The notes beneath the pieces are model-generated. The model saw only the letters and a list, made by a program, of their open reading frames with translations. It did not search any database and was not told where the DNA came from. A stretch of 64,000 nt of DNA from Pseudomonas viridiflava (lineage in GTDB: Bacteria > Pseudomonadota > Gammaproteobacteria > Pseudomonadales > Pseudomonadaceae): positions 124,001 to 188,000 of the forward strand of contig NZ_UTKY01000091.1 in assembly GCF_900583165.1 (NCBI RefSeq), written 5' to 3'. This document shows, piece by piece, positions 41,407 to 49,492 of the stretch (its first letter is position 1; every line of letters starts with the position of its first letter). A program made the position numbers and the translations under genes.

Positions 41407-42201
41407 TTACTTGATCAGACCATCCAGCGGCGAGGAGGCGCTGGCGTAGAGTTTTTTCGGCATGCGCCCGGCGAGGTAGGCCAGGCGGCCCGCGACGATG
41501 GCGTGGTTCATGGCTTCGGCCATCATGATCGGTTGCTGGGCGTGGGCGATGGCCGAGTTCATCAGCACTGCGTCGCAGCCCAGTTCCATGGCGATGGTTG
41601 CGTCGGAGGCCGTGCCCACACCCGCATCCACCAGCACCGGGATCTTGGCTTCTTCGAGGATGATCTGCAGGTTGTATGGGTTGCAGATCCCCAGGCCGGA
41701 ACCGATCAGACCGGCCAACGGCATCACGGCGATGCAGCCGATTTCGGCCAGTTGACGGGCAATGATCGGGTCATCGCTGGTGTAGACCATCACGTCAAAG
41801 CCTTCCTTGACCAGGGTTTCGGCGGCCTTGAGGGTTTCGATCACGTTGGGGAACAGGGTTTTCTGGTCGGCCAGCACTTCCAGCTTCACCAGGTTGTGGC
41901 CGTCGAGCAGCTCACGGGCCAGGCGGCAGGTGCGCACGGCTTCGATAGCGTCGTAGCAACCGGCGGTGTTGGGCAGGAAGGTGTAGCGATCCGGCGACAG
42001 CACTTCGAGCAGGTTCGGCTCGCCTTCGATTTGGCCCAGGTTGGTGCGGCGCACGGCGAAGGTGACGATCTCGGCGCCCGAGGCTTCGATGGCCAGGCGG
42101 GTTTCTTCCATGTCGCGGTACTTGCCGGTGCCGACCAGCAGACGGGACTGGTAGGTACGACCGGCCAGGACGAAGGGCTTGTCGCTACGAACGATGCTCA
42201 T
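41407..42201 (-). CDS. thiG: Thiazole synthase ThiG
   Basis: A 264-residue TIM-barrel enzyme that makes the thiazole phosphate of thiamine from deoxyxylulose phosphate, dehydroglycine and the ThiS thiocarboxylate. Motifs: SRLLVGTGKYRDMEETRLAI, TFLPNTAGCYDAIEAVRTCR, LVKLEVLADQKTLFPNVIET (Schiff-base Lys), and IPVLVDAGVGTASDATIAME. Located 52 bases after thiS on the same strand; the gap holds no other gene. Confidence 0.97.
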   Translation of the reverse strand: MSIVRSDKPFVLAGRTYQSRLLVGTGKYRDMEETRLAIEASGAEIVTFAVRRTNLGQIEGEPNLLEVLSPDRYTFLPNTAGCYDAIEAVRTCRLARELLDGHNLVKLEVLADQKTLFPNVIETLKAAETLVKEGFDVMVYTSDDPIIARQLAEIGCIAVMPLAGLIGSGLGICNPYNLQIILEEAKIPVLVDAGVGTASDATIAMELGCDAVLMNSAIAHAQQPIMMAEAMNHAIVAGRLAYLAGRMPKKLYASASSPLDGLIK

Positions 42202-42253
42202 GGGAAATCCTCGAAATGGGGTGAGGTTCTGCAGAATTCAGAAAGCTGCGCGA

Positions 42254-42454
42254 CTAGCCGCCGCCAATAGCGTGGACTACTTCGACCTGGTCACCTTCAG
42301 TGAGCGCAGTGTCGGCGTGCAGGCTACGCGGGACGATATCCAGGTTGAGCTCCACTGCGACGCGACGCCCGGTCAGGTCCAGGCGGGTCAGCAGGGCCGC
42401 AACGGTCTCACCGTCGGGCAGTTCAAAGGATTCGCCGTTCAACTGAATGCGCAT
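42254..42454 (-). CDS. thiS: Sulfur carrier protein ThiS
   Basis: A 66-residue ubiquitin-like protein. It starts MRIQLNGESFELPDGETVAA and ends in VVHAIGGG, so the C-terminal Gly-Gly that is adenylated and turned into a thiocarboxylate is present. It gives sulfur to ThiG. The ATG at 42454 is set by alignment; the open frame upstream runs against DUF423 and is not used. No TPP riboswitch-like fold was recognised in the 70 bases in front. Confidence 0.95.
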   Translation of the reverse strand: MRIQLNGESFELPDGETVAALLTRLDLTGRRVAVELNLDIVPRSLHADTALTEGDQVEVVHAIGGG

Positions 42455-42525
42455 GCCGCGGGCCGCCATCGTTTTTAGGGGCCCGCATTCTAGCCCGATC
42501 CCGGTTGCTGACCCAAGTCCCTCGG

Positions 42526-42903
42526 TCAGATCACCTGCAAGCGCCACGCCGCCAACCCCAGGAAGAACCAGCCGAGCAGGAAGGCCAACCCGCCAAACGG
42601 CGTGATGATGCCGAGTTTGCTGATGCCGGTCATCGTCAGCACATACAGGCTGCCGGAGAACAGCAGGATACCGACGACAAAGGAGATACCTGCCCACGTA
42701 ACGACGCGTCCCGGCAGGTGCGCCGCCAGCAAGGCCACGCCAAACAAGGCCAGGGCATGCACCAGTTGGTAGGTCACGCCGGTGTGGAAGATCGCCAGGT
42801 ATTCGGCGCTCAGGCGGTTTTTCAAGCCGTGGGCGGCGAAGGCGCCGAGGGCAACACCGGTGAAGCCGAAAAAGGCAGCCAGCATCAGAAAGCTACGCAG
42901 CAT
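42526..42903 (-). CDS. DUF423 membrane protein
   Basis: A 125-residue inner-membrane protein with four helices. The first part MLRSFLMLAAFFGFTGVALG and AFAAHGLKNRLSAEYLAIF, then TGVTYQLVHALALFGVALLA, are typical of DUF423 (YwdK/YgdD type). The function is unknown. It points in the same direction as thiS, 71 bases away. It is divergent from mtgA with 74 bases between the start codons. Confidence 0.93.
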   Translation of the reverse strand: MLRSFLMLAAFFGFTGVALGAFAAHGLKNRLSAEYLAIFHTGVTYQLVHALALFGVALLAAHLPGRVVTWAGISFVVGILLFSGSLYVLTMTGISKLGIITPFGGLAFLLGWFFLGLAAWRLQVI

Positions 42904-42977
42904 AAGGAACTCCAGTCAGACTCGGGGGGCAGGGTCTGTATAATGGCCCGCTCAACGGGTTCGGCCAAGCCATCTCT

Positions 42978-43700
42978 ATGCTGCGTCTCCTCTTCAAACG
43001 CTTTCTCAACGTCGTGAAATGGTTTGCCATCGCCAGTGTGCTGTTGGTGCTGCTGTTTCGTGTCGTCCCGCCGCCGTTCACTGCGTTGATGGTGGAACGC
43101 AAGGTCGAGTCGTGGTTCGACGGCGAGCCCATTGACCTGCAGCGTACGTGGGTGCCGTGGGACGAAATCTCCGATGACCTTAAAGTGGCGGTGATGGCCG
43201 GTGAAGACCAGCGCTTCCCGCAGCATTGGGGTTTTGATTTTGGCGCGATCCAGGCGGCGATCCTGCACAACGAGCGCGGCGGTTCGATTCGCGGTGCCAG
43301 TACGTTGAGCCAGCAGGTGTCGAAGAATCTTTTCCTGTGGGCCGGCCGCAGTTATCTGCGCAAAGGGCTAGAGGCCTGGTTTACCGGGCTTATCGAGATA
43401 CTGTGGCCCAAGCAGCGGATTCTTGAGGTGTACCTCAACAGCGTGGAATGGGATGACGGGGTGTTTGGCGCAGAAGCGGCGGCACGGCATCACTTTGGGG
43501 TGAGTGCCAAGGGGCTTTCGCGGCAACAGGCGAGTTATCTGGCAGCGGTGTTGCCTAATCCCAGGGTTTGGAGCGCCAGTCATCCAACCGCTTATGTAGC
43601 AAGGCGCGCCGCGTGGATTCGCCAACAGATGAGTCAGCTGGGTGGCGATGGCTACTTGGTCGAGCTGAACACCACCCGCAAAGCCCCTTGGTCCGACTGA
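42978..43700 (+). CDS. mtgA: Monofunctional peptidoglycan glycosyltransferase MtgA
   Basis: A 240-residue GT51 enzyme. One N-terminal membrane helix (residues 13-30, WFAIASVLLVLLFRVVPPPF) anchors it. The catalytic motifs are MAGEDQRFPQHWGFDFGAIQ (Glu of EDxxF), RGASTLSQQVSKNLFLW and RSYLRKGLEAWFTGLIEILW with KQRILEVYLNSVEWDDGVFG. It polymerises glycan strands from lipid II in the periplasm. It is followed by a collapsed REP palindrome. Confidence 0.95.
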   Translation: MLRLLFKRFLNVVKWFAIASVLLVLLFRVVPPPFTALMVERKVESWFDGEPIDLQRTWVPWDEISDDLKVAVMAGEDQRFPQHWGFDFGAIQAAILHNERGGSIRGASTLSQQVSKNLFLWAGRSYLRKGLEAWFTGLIEILWPKQRILEVYLNSVEWDDGVFGAEAAARHHFGVSAKGLSRQQASYLAAVLPNPRVWSASHPTAYVARRAAWIRQQMSQLGGDGYLVELNTTRKAPWSD

Positions 43701-43714
43701 CACAACACAAAAAC

Positions 43715-43748
43715 AAATGTGGGAGGGGGCAAGCCCCCTCCCACATTT
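43715..43748. repeat. Collapsed REPIN: perfect 34-base palindrome, likely bidirectional terminator
   Basis: Sixteen-base arms AAATGTGGGAGGGGGC and GCCCCCTCCCACATTT stand two bases apart, with perfect complementarity. The flanks are those of a group A REPIN whose REP loops and central spacer have been lost. It stands between the convergent mtgA and rpoH genes and has A/T runs outside, so it resembles a terminator for both. Confidence 0.93.
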
Positions 43749-43763
43749 TGACCGAGTTGCTTA

Positions 43764-44618
43764 TTAAGCCGCGATCGACAACTTCAGCTTGTTCATCGCG
43801 CTCTTTTCAAGCTGACGAATCCGCTCGGCCGACACGTTGTACTTCTGCGCCAGGTCGTGCAGCGTGGCTTTTTCTTCCGCCAGCCAGCGCTGGTAGAGGA
43901 TGTCACGGCTGCGGTCGTCGAGCACTTCGAGCGCTTCGTGCAGGTTGTGGTTGGAGTTGTCGCTCCAGTCCGCATCCTCCAGTTGACGCGCCGGGTCGTA
44001 ACGGTGGTCTTCCAGGTAGTTGGCTGGCGATTGGAACGCGCTGTCGTCGTCCGCTTCAGCGGCCGGGTCGAAGGCCATGTCATGGCCGGTCAGGCGGCTT
44101 TCCATCTCGCGTACTTCACGAGGCTCCACGCCGAGGCTTTCGGCCACACGGTGGACTTCCTCGTTGTTCAGCCACGCCAGGCGTTTTTTCTGGCTGCGCA
44201 GGTTGAAGAACAGCTTGCGCTGGGCCTTGGTGGTCGCCACTTTCACGATGCGCCAATTGCGCAGGATGAACTCGTGGATTTCCGCCTTGATCCAGTGCAC
44301 GGCAAACGACACCAGGCGCACACCCATCTCAGGGTTGAAGCGCTTTACAGCCTTCATCAGGCCAACGTTGCCTTCCTGGATCAGGTCAGCCTGGGCCAGA
44401 CCGTAGCCGCTATAGCTACGGGCGATATGTACGACAAAACGCAGGTGGGCGAGCACCATCTGCCGAGCCGCCCCCAAATCCTGCTCATAATAGAGACTCT
44501 CGGCCAGTTCACGCTCCTGCTCGGGCGTCAGCAATGGAATGCTGTTGACCGTGTGCACATACGCCTCCAGGTTCGCACCCGGGACCAGAGCATAAGCAGG
44601 TTGCAAAGAAGTGGTCAT
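43764..44618 (-). CDS. rpoH: Heat-shock sigma factor RpoH (sigma-32)
   Basis: A 284-residue sigma-70 family factor. Region 2 is LVLAHLRFVVHIARSYSGYG, QADLIQEGNVGLMKAVKRFN; the RpoH box is QRKLFFNLRSQKKRLAWL; region 4.2 is ATLHDLAQKYNVSAERIRQL. It directs RNA polymerase to heat-shock promoters. The ATG at 44618 has GGAGG upstream. It lies after ftsX with a 126-base gap, which must contain its own promoters. The order ftsYEX-rpoH is conserved in gammaproteobacteria. Confidence 0.97.
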   Translation of the reverse strand: MTTSLQPAYALVPGANLEAYVHTVNSIPLLTPEQERELAESLYYEQDLGAARQMVLAHLRFVVHIARSYSGYGLAQADLIQEGNVGLMKAVKRFNPEMGVRLVSFAVHWIKAEIHEFILRNWRIVKVATTKAQRKLFFNLRSQKKRLAWLNNEEVHRVAESLGVEPREVREMESRLTGHDMAFDPAAEADDDSAFQSPANYLEDHRYDPARQLEDADWSDNSNHNLHEALEVLDDRSRDILYQRWLAEEKATLHDLAQKYNVSAERIRQLEKSAMNKLKLSIAA

Positions 44619-44744
44619 ACGAAACCTCCGACTCACATAACTCGTGCAGTTCAGCACTGCGAAAATTGACCGGGAACCGTAAGACAAGTTCCCTAAACCA
44701 CTGATAGGGTCAATACAAACGAAACCACATTAATCTGACATTAA

Positions 44745-45770
44745 CTACTTCGGTGCCAGCTCACGTAAATGACGTGCGACCGCAATCCAAGCACCGATAT
44801 ACCCCAACAATACTGCGCCAAGCAAGAGGCTCAGACCATCGGCTACCGGCACGCCAGCCAAGGCGAAATCACTGCCGTACAGCCCGGCGAGCCCGACTAC
44901 CGCATCGTTCAACCAATCAAGGCCAAACGCCAGCACGCCCCAGGACAAAATCCCGGCACCAAAGCCGTAAAGCGCGCCCATGTACAGAAAAGGCCGACGC
45001 ACATAGCTGTCTGTGCCGCCGACCAGTTTAATCACTTCTATCTCGGTGCGACGGTTTTCAATATGAAGACGAATGGTATTACCTATCACCAAAAGTAATG
45101 CAGACACCAACAGCACCGTCAGGCCGAACACAAAACGGTCGCCCAGCTTGAGGATCGCCGCCAGGCGCTCTACCCAGACTAGATCAAGTTGCGCCTGTTG
45201 CACCTTGGGCATCTCTGCGAGTTTTTGTCGCAGGGCTTCCAGGGCTGGCTTGTCCACTTCGTTTGGCGTCACCAACACCACGCCCGGCAGCGGGTTTTGC
45301 GGCAGCTCCTTGAGCGCCTCGCCCAGACCGGACTGCTGCTGGAACTCCTCAAGAGCCTGATCGCGACTGATGTATTCCGCATCGGCCACGCCCGGCAGGT
45401 TCTTGATGTCATCGCGCAGGCTCTCGCCCTCTTTAGCACTGGCATCAATGTTCAAGTACAGGGAAATCTGCGCCGCACGCTGCCAGGAACCGCCCAGGCG
45501 CTCCACATTATTAAGCAGCAGCGACAAACCCATCGGCAGGCTCAAGGCCACTGCCATTACCAGGCAGGTGAAAAAGCTGCCGATAGGCTGTTTGCCCAGA
45601 CGACGCAGGCTGTCGAGCAGGCTGGCGCGATGGCTTTCGATCCAGGCGCGCAGCAGGGTGCTGAAGTCCGGGCCGTCATCATCATGGTCGTGCTTTTTCT
45701 TCTGAGGTTGCGGGTCGGCGGCTTTCGGCGCCACACGCTCGGAAACTTTAGGGCTGCGTGTTGCACTCAT
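44745..45770 (-). CDS. ftsX: Cell division protein FtsX
   Basis: A 341-residue inner-membrane protein, partner of the FtsE ATPase. A cytoplasmic, charged N-terminus (about 60 residues, with KKKHDHDDDGPDF) is followed by a first helix (FFTCLVMAVALSLPMGLSLL), the periplasmic domain (about 95-200) that contacts EnvC, and three C-terminal helices (FVFGLTVLLVSALLLVIGN, FLYMGALYGFGAGILSWGVL, GLSLLLGAVLLGYIGAWIAV). FtsEX drives septal peptidoglycan hydrolysis. It overlaps ftsE by four bases. Confidence 0.96.
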   Translation of the reverse strand: MSATRSPKVSERVAPKAADPQPQKKKHDHDDDGPDFSTLLRAWIESHRASLLDSLRRLGKQPIGSFFTCLVMAVALSLPMGLSLLLNNVERLGGSWQRAAQISLYLNIDASAKEGESLRDDIKNLPGVADAEYISRDQALEEFQQQSGLGEALKELPQNPLPGVVLVTPNEVDKPALEALRQKLAEMPKVQQAQLDLVWVERLAAILKLGDRFVFGLTVLLVSALLLVIGNTIRLHIENRRTEIEVIKLVGGTDSYVRRPFLYMGALYGFGAGILSWGVLAFGLDWLNDAVVGLAGLYGSDFALAGVPVADGLSLLLGAVLLGYIGAWIAVARHLRELAPK

Positions 45771-46438
45771 ACGCCCGCCTCCCCGTCACCGATCAGGCGA
45801 CCGCGTTGCAGGGTCAGCATGCGGTGGCGCATGCGAGCGATCAGCGCCAAGTCGTGACTGGCGATCAATACGCTGGTGCCCAAACGGTTGATGTCTTCGA
45901 ACACCCCCATGATCTCGGCCGCCAGGCGCGGGTCGAGGTTACCGGTAGGTTCATCCGCCAGCAGCAAGGCCGGGCGGTGGACGATGGCTCGCGCAATGCC
46001 GACGCGCTGTTGCTGGCCGGTGGACAGGTCGCCGGGGTAGAGATCGGTCTTGTCCGACAGCGCCACGCGCTCTAGAGCCGAATCCACGCGTTTGACGATC
46101 TCGGCCTTGGACAACCCAAGGATCTGCAACGGCAAGGCGATATTGTTGAACACGGTACGGTCGAACAGCAGCTGGTGGTTCTGGAACACCACGCCGATCT
46201 GACGGCGCAGGTACGGAATCTGCGCATTGCTGATGGTGGCCAGATCCTGGCCAGCCAGCAGCAGCTTGCCGGTGGTTGGCCGTTCCATGGCCAGCAACAG
46301 GCGCAGCAGCGTACTTTTACCCGCGCCGGAATGCCCGGTTACAAACAAGAATTCGCCGCGACGCACTCGAAAGCTCAGCTCATGCAAGCCCACATGCCCG
46401 TTGGCATAGCGTTTACCGACCTGTTCGAATCGAATCAT
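45767..46438 (-). CDS. ftsE: Cell division ATP-binding protein FtsE
   Basis: A 223-residue ABC ATPase. Walker A is VTGHSGAGKSTLLRLLL, the Q-loop in GVVFQNHQLLFDRTVFNN, the signature DLSTGQQQRVGIARAI (in the form STGQQQ), Walker B PALLLADEPTGNLD and the switch histidine in VLIASHDLALIARM. It works with FtsX at the septum. It overlaps both ftsY and ftsX by four bases each. Confidence 0.97.
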   Translation of the reverse strand: MIRFEQVGKRYANGHVGLHELSFRVRRGEFLFVTGHSGAGKSTLLRLLLAMERPTTGKLLLAGQDLATISNAQIPYLRRQIGVVFQNHQLLFDRTVFNNIALPLQILGLSKAEIVKRVDSALERVALSDKTDLYPGDLSTGQQQRVGIARAIVHRPALLLADEPTGNLDPRLAAEIMGVFEDINRLGTSVLIASHDLALIARMRHRMLTLQRGRLIGDGEAGV

Positions 46439-47904
46439 GAACGCTCCCGCTCGGCAAACAGTGCCTGTACAAAGGGTTCGGCTTCAAAGGTGCGCAGGTC
46501 GTCGATGCCTTCACCGACGCCGATATAACGAATCGGCAACCCGAACTGTTTGGCCAGGGCGAAGATCACGCCGCCCTTGGCTGTGCCGTCGAGCTTAGTC
46601 AATGCCAGGCCGGTCAGTTGTACCGTCTGGTTGAATTGCTTGGCTTGGCTGATGGCGTTCTGGCCGGTACCGGCGTCGAGCACCAGCAGCACTTCGTGCG
46701 GGGCGTCTGCGTCGAGCTTGCCGATCACGCGGCGCACTTTCTTCAGCTCTTCCATCAAATTGTCTTTGGTGTGCAGGCGACCGGCGGTATCGGCGATCAG
46801 CACATCAATGTTGCGTGCCTTGGCGGCTTGCACGGCATCGAAGATCACCGAAGCAGAATCGGCGCCGGTGTGCTGGGCGATCACCGGGATCTTGTTACGC
46901 TCGCCCCAGACCTGTAGTTGCTCAACGGCGGCGGCGCGGAAGGTGTCACCGGCAGCCAGCATGACTTTCTTGCCTTCGGACTGCAGCTTCTTGGCCAGTT
47001 TGCCGATGGTAGTGGTCTTGCCGGCGCCATTGACGCCCACTACCAGGATCACGAACGGCTTGTTCGGGGTGATCACCAGCGGCGCTTCAACGGGCTTGAG
47101 CATCGCAGCCAGCTCGGCCTGCAGGGATTTGTAGAGTGCGTCGGCGTCGGTCAACTGCTTGCGCGCGACCTTCTGGGTGAGGCTCTGGATGATCACGGCG
47201 GTGGCTTCAACGCCCACGTCTGCGGTGAGCAGGCGGGTTTCGATGTCTTCCAGCAGCTCGTCATCAATAACTTTTTTGCCCAGGAACAGGCTGGCCATGC
47301 CTTCGCCGATACTGGCGCTGGTCTTGCTCAGGCCCTGCTTGAGACGGGCGAAAAAGCCGGTCTTGCTGGTTTCGGCAACCGCGACCGGCTCTTCAATGAC
47401 GGCGGGGGCGGCCACTTCGACTGCAACCGGGGCAGGTGCGGGCTCGACCACGCGCGGCGCGGGCGCTTCGACCACCACAGGCTGCGGTTCAATGATCACA
47501 GGGATCGGCGGCGCCACGTGCTCAGCTTGCACATCTTCAACCAGTGCCACGGGCTCTTCGGCCACCGGCAGTTCCGGCCACGGCGCGTGTTCGGGCTCGG
47601 GTTCTGGTTCTGTTTCTGGCACAACCTCGGCGACCGGCTGCAACACCGGCTCGGCCATCGGCAATACCACCGGGGCGGGCGCTTCGGCAACCGGTTCGGC
47701 TTCTACTATAGGTTCAGGAACTACAGGTTCAGGAGCTACAGGCTCAGGCGCTACAGGTTCAGGCATAGGCTCAGGAATCGGCTCATCCTGAACCTGTGGC
47801 TGCTCCTCGACGGTTTCCTGCGGCTTTTTGCGCAGCCATCCGAACAGGCCTTTCTTCTCGCCAGCCGGGGCTGGGGTCTTCTTGTCGTCGTTGGAACCAA
47901 ACAT
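46435..47904 (-). CDS. ftsY: Signal recognition particle receptor FtsY
   Basis: A 489-residue SRP receptor. The first 185 residues are an acidic region full of Pro, Glu and Val (EPVAPEPVAPEPVVPEPI), which attaches to the membrane. The NG domain follows: LKQGLSKTSASIGEGMASLF, VGVNGAGKTTTIGKLAKKLQ (G1), ADTAGRLHTKDNLMEELKKV (G3), TKLDGTAKGGVIFALAKQF (G4) and the end IRYIGVGEGIDDLRTFEAEP. It docks ribosome-SRP complexes to the translocon. The ATG at 47904 lacks a strong binding site but gives the standard start MFGSNDDKK. Confidence 0.96.
   Translation of the reverse strand: MFGSNDDKKTPAPAGEKKGLFGWLRKKPQETVEEQPQVQDEPIPEPMPEPVAPEPVAPEPVVPEPIVEAEPVAEAPAPVVLPMAEPVLQPVAEVVPETEPEPEPEHAPWPELPVAEEPVALVEDVQAEHVAPPIPVIIEPQPVVVEAPAPRVVEPAPAPVAVEVAAPAVIEEPVAVAETSKTGFFARLKQGLSKTSASIGEGMASLFLGKKVIDDELLEDIETRLLTADVGVEATAVIIQSLTQKVARKQLTDADALYKSLQAELAAMLKPVEAPLVITPNKPFVILVVGVNGAGKTTTIGKLAKKLQSEGKKVMLAAGDTFRAAAVEQLQVWGERNKIPVIAQHTGADSASVIFDAVQAAKARNIDVLIADTAGRLHTKDNLMEELKKVRRVIGKLDADAPHEVLLVLDAGTGQNAISQAKQFNQTVQLTGLALTKLDGTAKGGVIFALAKQFGLPIRYIGVGEGIDDLRTFEAEPFVQALFAERERS
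47707..47768. repeat. 15-base tandem repeats within ftsY
   Basis: Units close to GGTTCAGGAGCTACA occur about four times in succession and encode (on the minus strand) Pro-Glu-Pro-Val/Ala pentads in the acidic region of FtsY. Copies differ by a few bases. Such runs change length by slippage, and in-frame gain or loss would not disturb the GTPase domain. Confidence 0.75.
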
Positions 47905-48136
47905 GGAGACGGCTATCTCAAGGTAGCGACGCGCCAAGGGGCGCGTCGGTAAATAAAATTCGATGCGTAACAGACTGTTTTTTAGCCAGCTCGTTCATGC
48001 GCAACATTTTGTAAGGCCTAAATTGGGCCTTAACAGGACAACCGCAGTGGCCGTCCCTAAGTCGGATCAGTATCCTAGCACCTCCTCGCCCGCCGACGCT
48101 AAGACCAAGCGGGCAGCCCAACAGGTTTAAAAACGA

Positions 48137-49492
48137 ATGAATGCTCTAGCCCGCCACGCCGCAGGCCTGCTGTTCAGCACAGTTTGTCTGCCTCTTTCAG
48201 CTTTGGCTGCCGATCCACAACCCACCCACGAATTCACCCTGGATAACGGCCTGAAGGTGGTCGTGCGCGAAGATCATCGCGCGCCAGTGGTGGTTTCGCA
48301 GGTCTGGTACAAGGTCGGTTCGAGCTACGAAACGCCGGGGCAGACCGGTTTATCCCACGCTCTGGAACACATGATGTTCAAGGGCAGCGCCAAGGTCGGT
48401 CCAGGCGAAGCCTCGCTGATCCTGCGCGACCTGGGCGCTGAAGAGAACGCGTTCACCAGCGATGACTACACCGCGTACTACCAGGTACTGGCCCGTGACC
48501 GCTTGGGCGTCGCCTTCGAGCTCGAAGCCGACCGCATGGCCAGCCTGCGCCTGCCGGCCGATGAGTTCAGCCGTGAAATCGAGGTGATCAAGGAAGAGCG
48601 CCGCCTGCGCACCGACGACAACCCGATGGCCAAGGCCTACGAGCGCTTCAACGCCATGGCCTTCCCGGCCAGCGGCTACCATACGCCGACCATCGGCTGG
48701 ATGGCCGACCTCGATCGCATGAAGGTCGAGGAGCTGCGCCATTGGTACCAGTCCTGGTACGTGCCAAACAACGCCACCCTGGTGGTGGTGGGCGATGTAA
48801 CGCCGGATGAGGTCAAGACCCTCGCCCAGCGCTACTTTGGCCCCATCCCCAAGCGCGACGTACCGCCGGCCAAGATCCCGATGGAGCTGGCCGAACCCGG
48901 CGAGCGCCTGCTGACCCTGCGTGTGCAGACCCAGCTGCCGAGCGTGTTCCTGGGCTTCAACGTGCCGGGCCTGGCCACTGCCGAAGACAAACGCTCGGTA
49001 CAAGCCCTGCGCCTGATCTCGGCCTTGCTCGATGGCGGCTACAGCGCGCGTATCGCCGAACAGCTGGAGCGGGGTGAAGAGCTGGTTTCCGCCGCCTCCA
49101 CCAACTACGACGCCTACACCCGTGGCGACACCCTGTTCATGCTGAGCGCCACCCCCAACCAGCAGAAAAAGAAAACCATCGCCCAAGCCGAAGCCGGCCT
49201 GTGGCGTCTGCTGGACGAGTTGAAAGCCAAGCCGCCGACCGCCGAAGAGCTGGAACGCATCCGCGCCCAAGTCATTGCCGGGCTGGTTTACCAGCGTGAT
49301 TCCATCACCAGCCAGGCCACGGCCATTGGCTCGCTGGAAACCGTCGGCCTGTCCTGGAAGCTGATGGACACTGAGCTTGCCGACCTGCAAAGCGTGACCC
49401 CGGAAGACATCCAGAAAGCCGCACGCACTTATTTCACCCGCGAACGTCTCAGCGTCGCCCATGTTCTGCCCCAGGAGACCGCTCATGAGTGA
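48137..49492 (+). CDS. M16 family zinc peptidase, catalytic partner
   Basis: A 451-residue secreted peptidase of the pitrilysin/MPP group. A signal peptide (MNALARHAAGLLFSTVCLPL, ending SALA) is followed by the inverted zinc motif in GLSHALEHMMFKGSAKV (HxxEH, about residues 74-78), with the distal glutamate in FSREIEVIKEERRLRTDDNP. The C-terminal half repeats the fold. Substrates are unknown. It overlaps the next M16 gene by eight bases and the two probably form a heterodimer. The 232 bases between it and the divergent ftsY gene are presumed promoter region. Confidence 0.92.
   Translation: MNALARHAAGLLFSTVCLPLSALAADPQPTHEFTLDNGLKVVVREDHRAPVVVSQVWYKVGSSYETPGQTGLSHALEHMMFKGSAKVGPGEASLILRDLGAEENAFTSDDYTAYYQVLARDRLGVAFELEADRMASLRLPADEFSREIEVIKEERRLRTDDNPMAKAYERFNAMAFPASGYHTPTIGWMADLDRMKVEELRHWYQSWYVPNNATLVVVGDVTPDEVKTLAQRYFGPIPKRDVPPAKIPMELAEPGERLLTLRVQTQLPSVFLGFNVPGLATAEDKRSVQALRLISALLDGGYSARIAEQLERGEELVSAASTNYDAYTRGDTLFMLSATPNQQKKKTIAQAEAGLWRLLDELKAKPPTAEELERIRAQVIAGLVYQRDSITSQATAIGSLETVGLSWKLMDTELADLQSVTPEDIQKAARTYFTRERLSVAHVLPQETAHE

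Noticed and set aside
42383..42525. TPP riboswitch before thiS
   Set aside because: The 71 bases between DUF423 and thiS are too short and lack the conserved CTGAGA and ACCTGA elements; ThiS/ThiG in pseudomonads are not generally reported to use one here.
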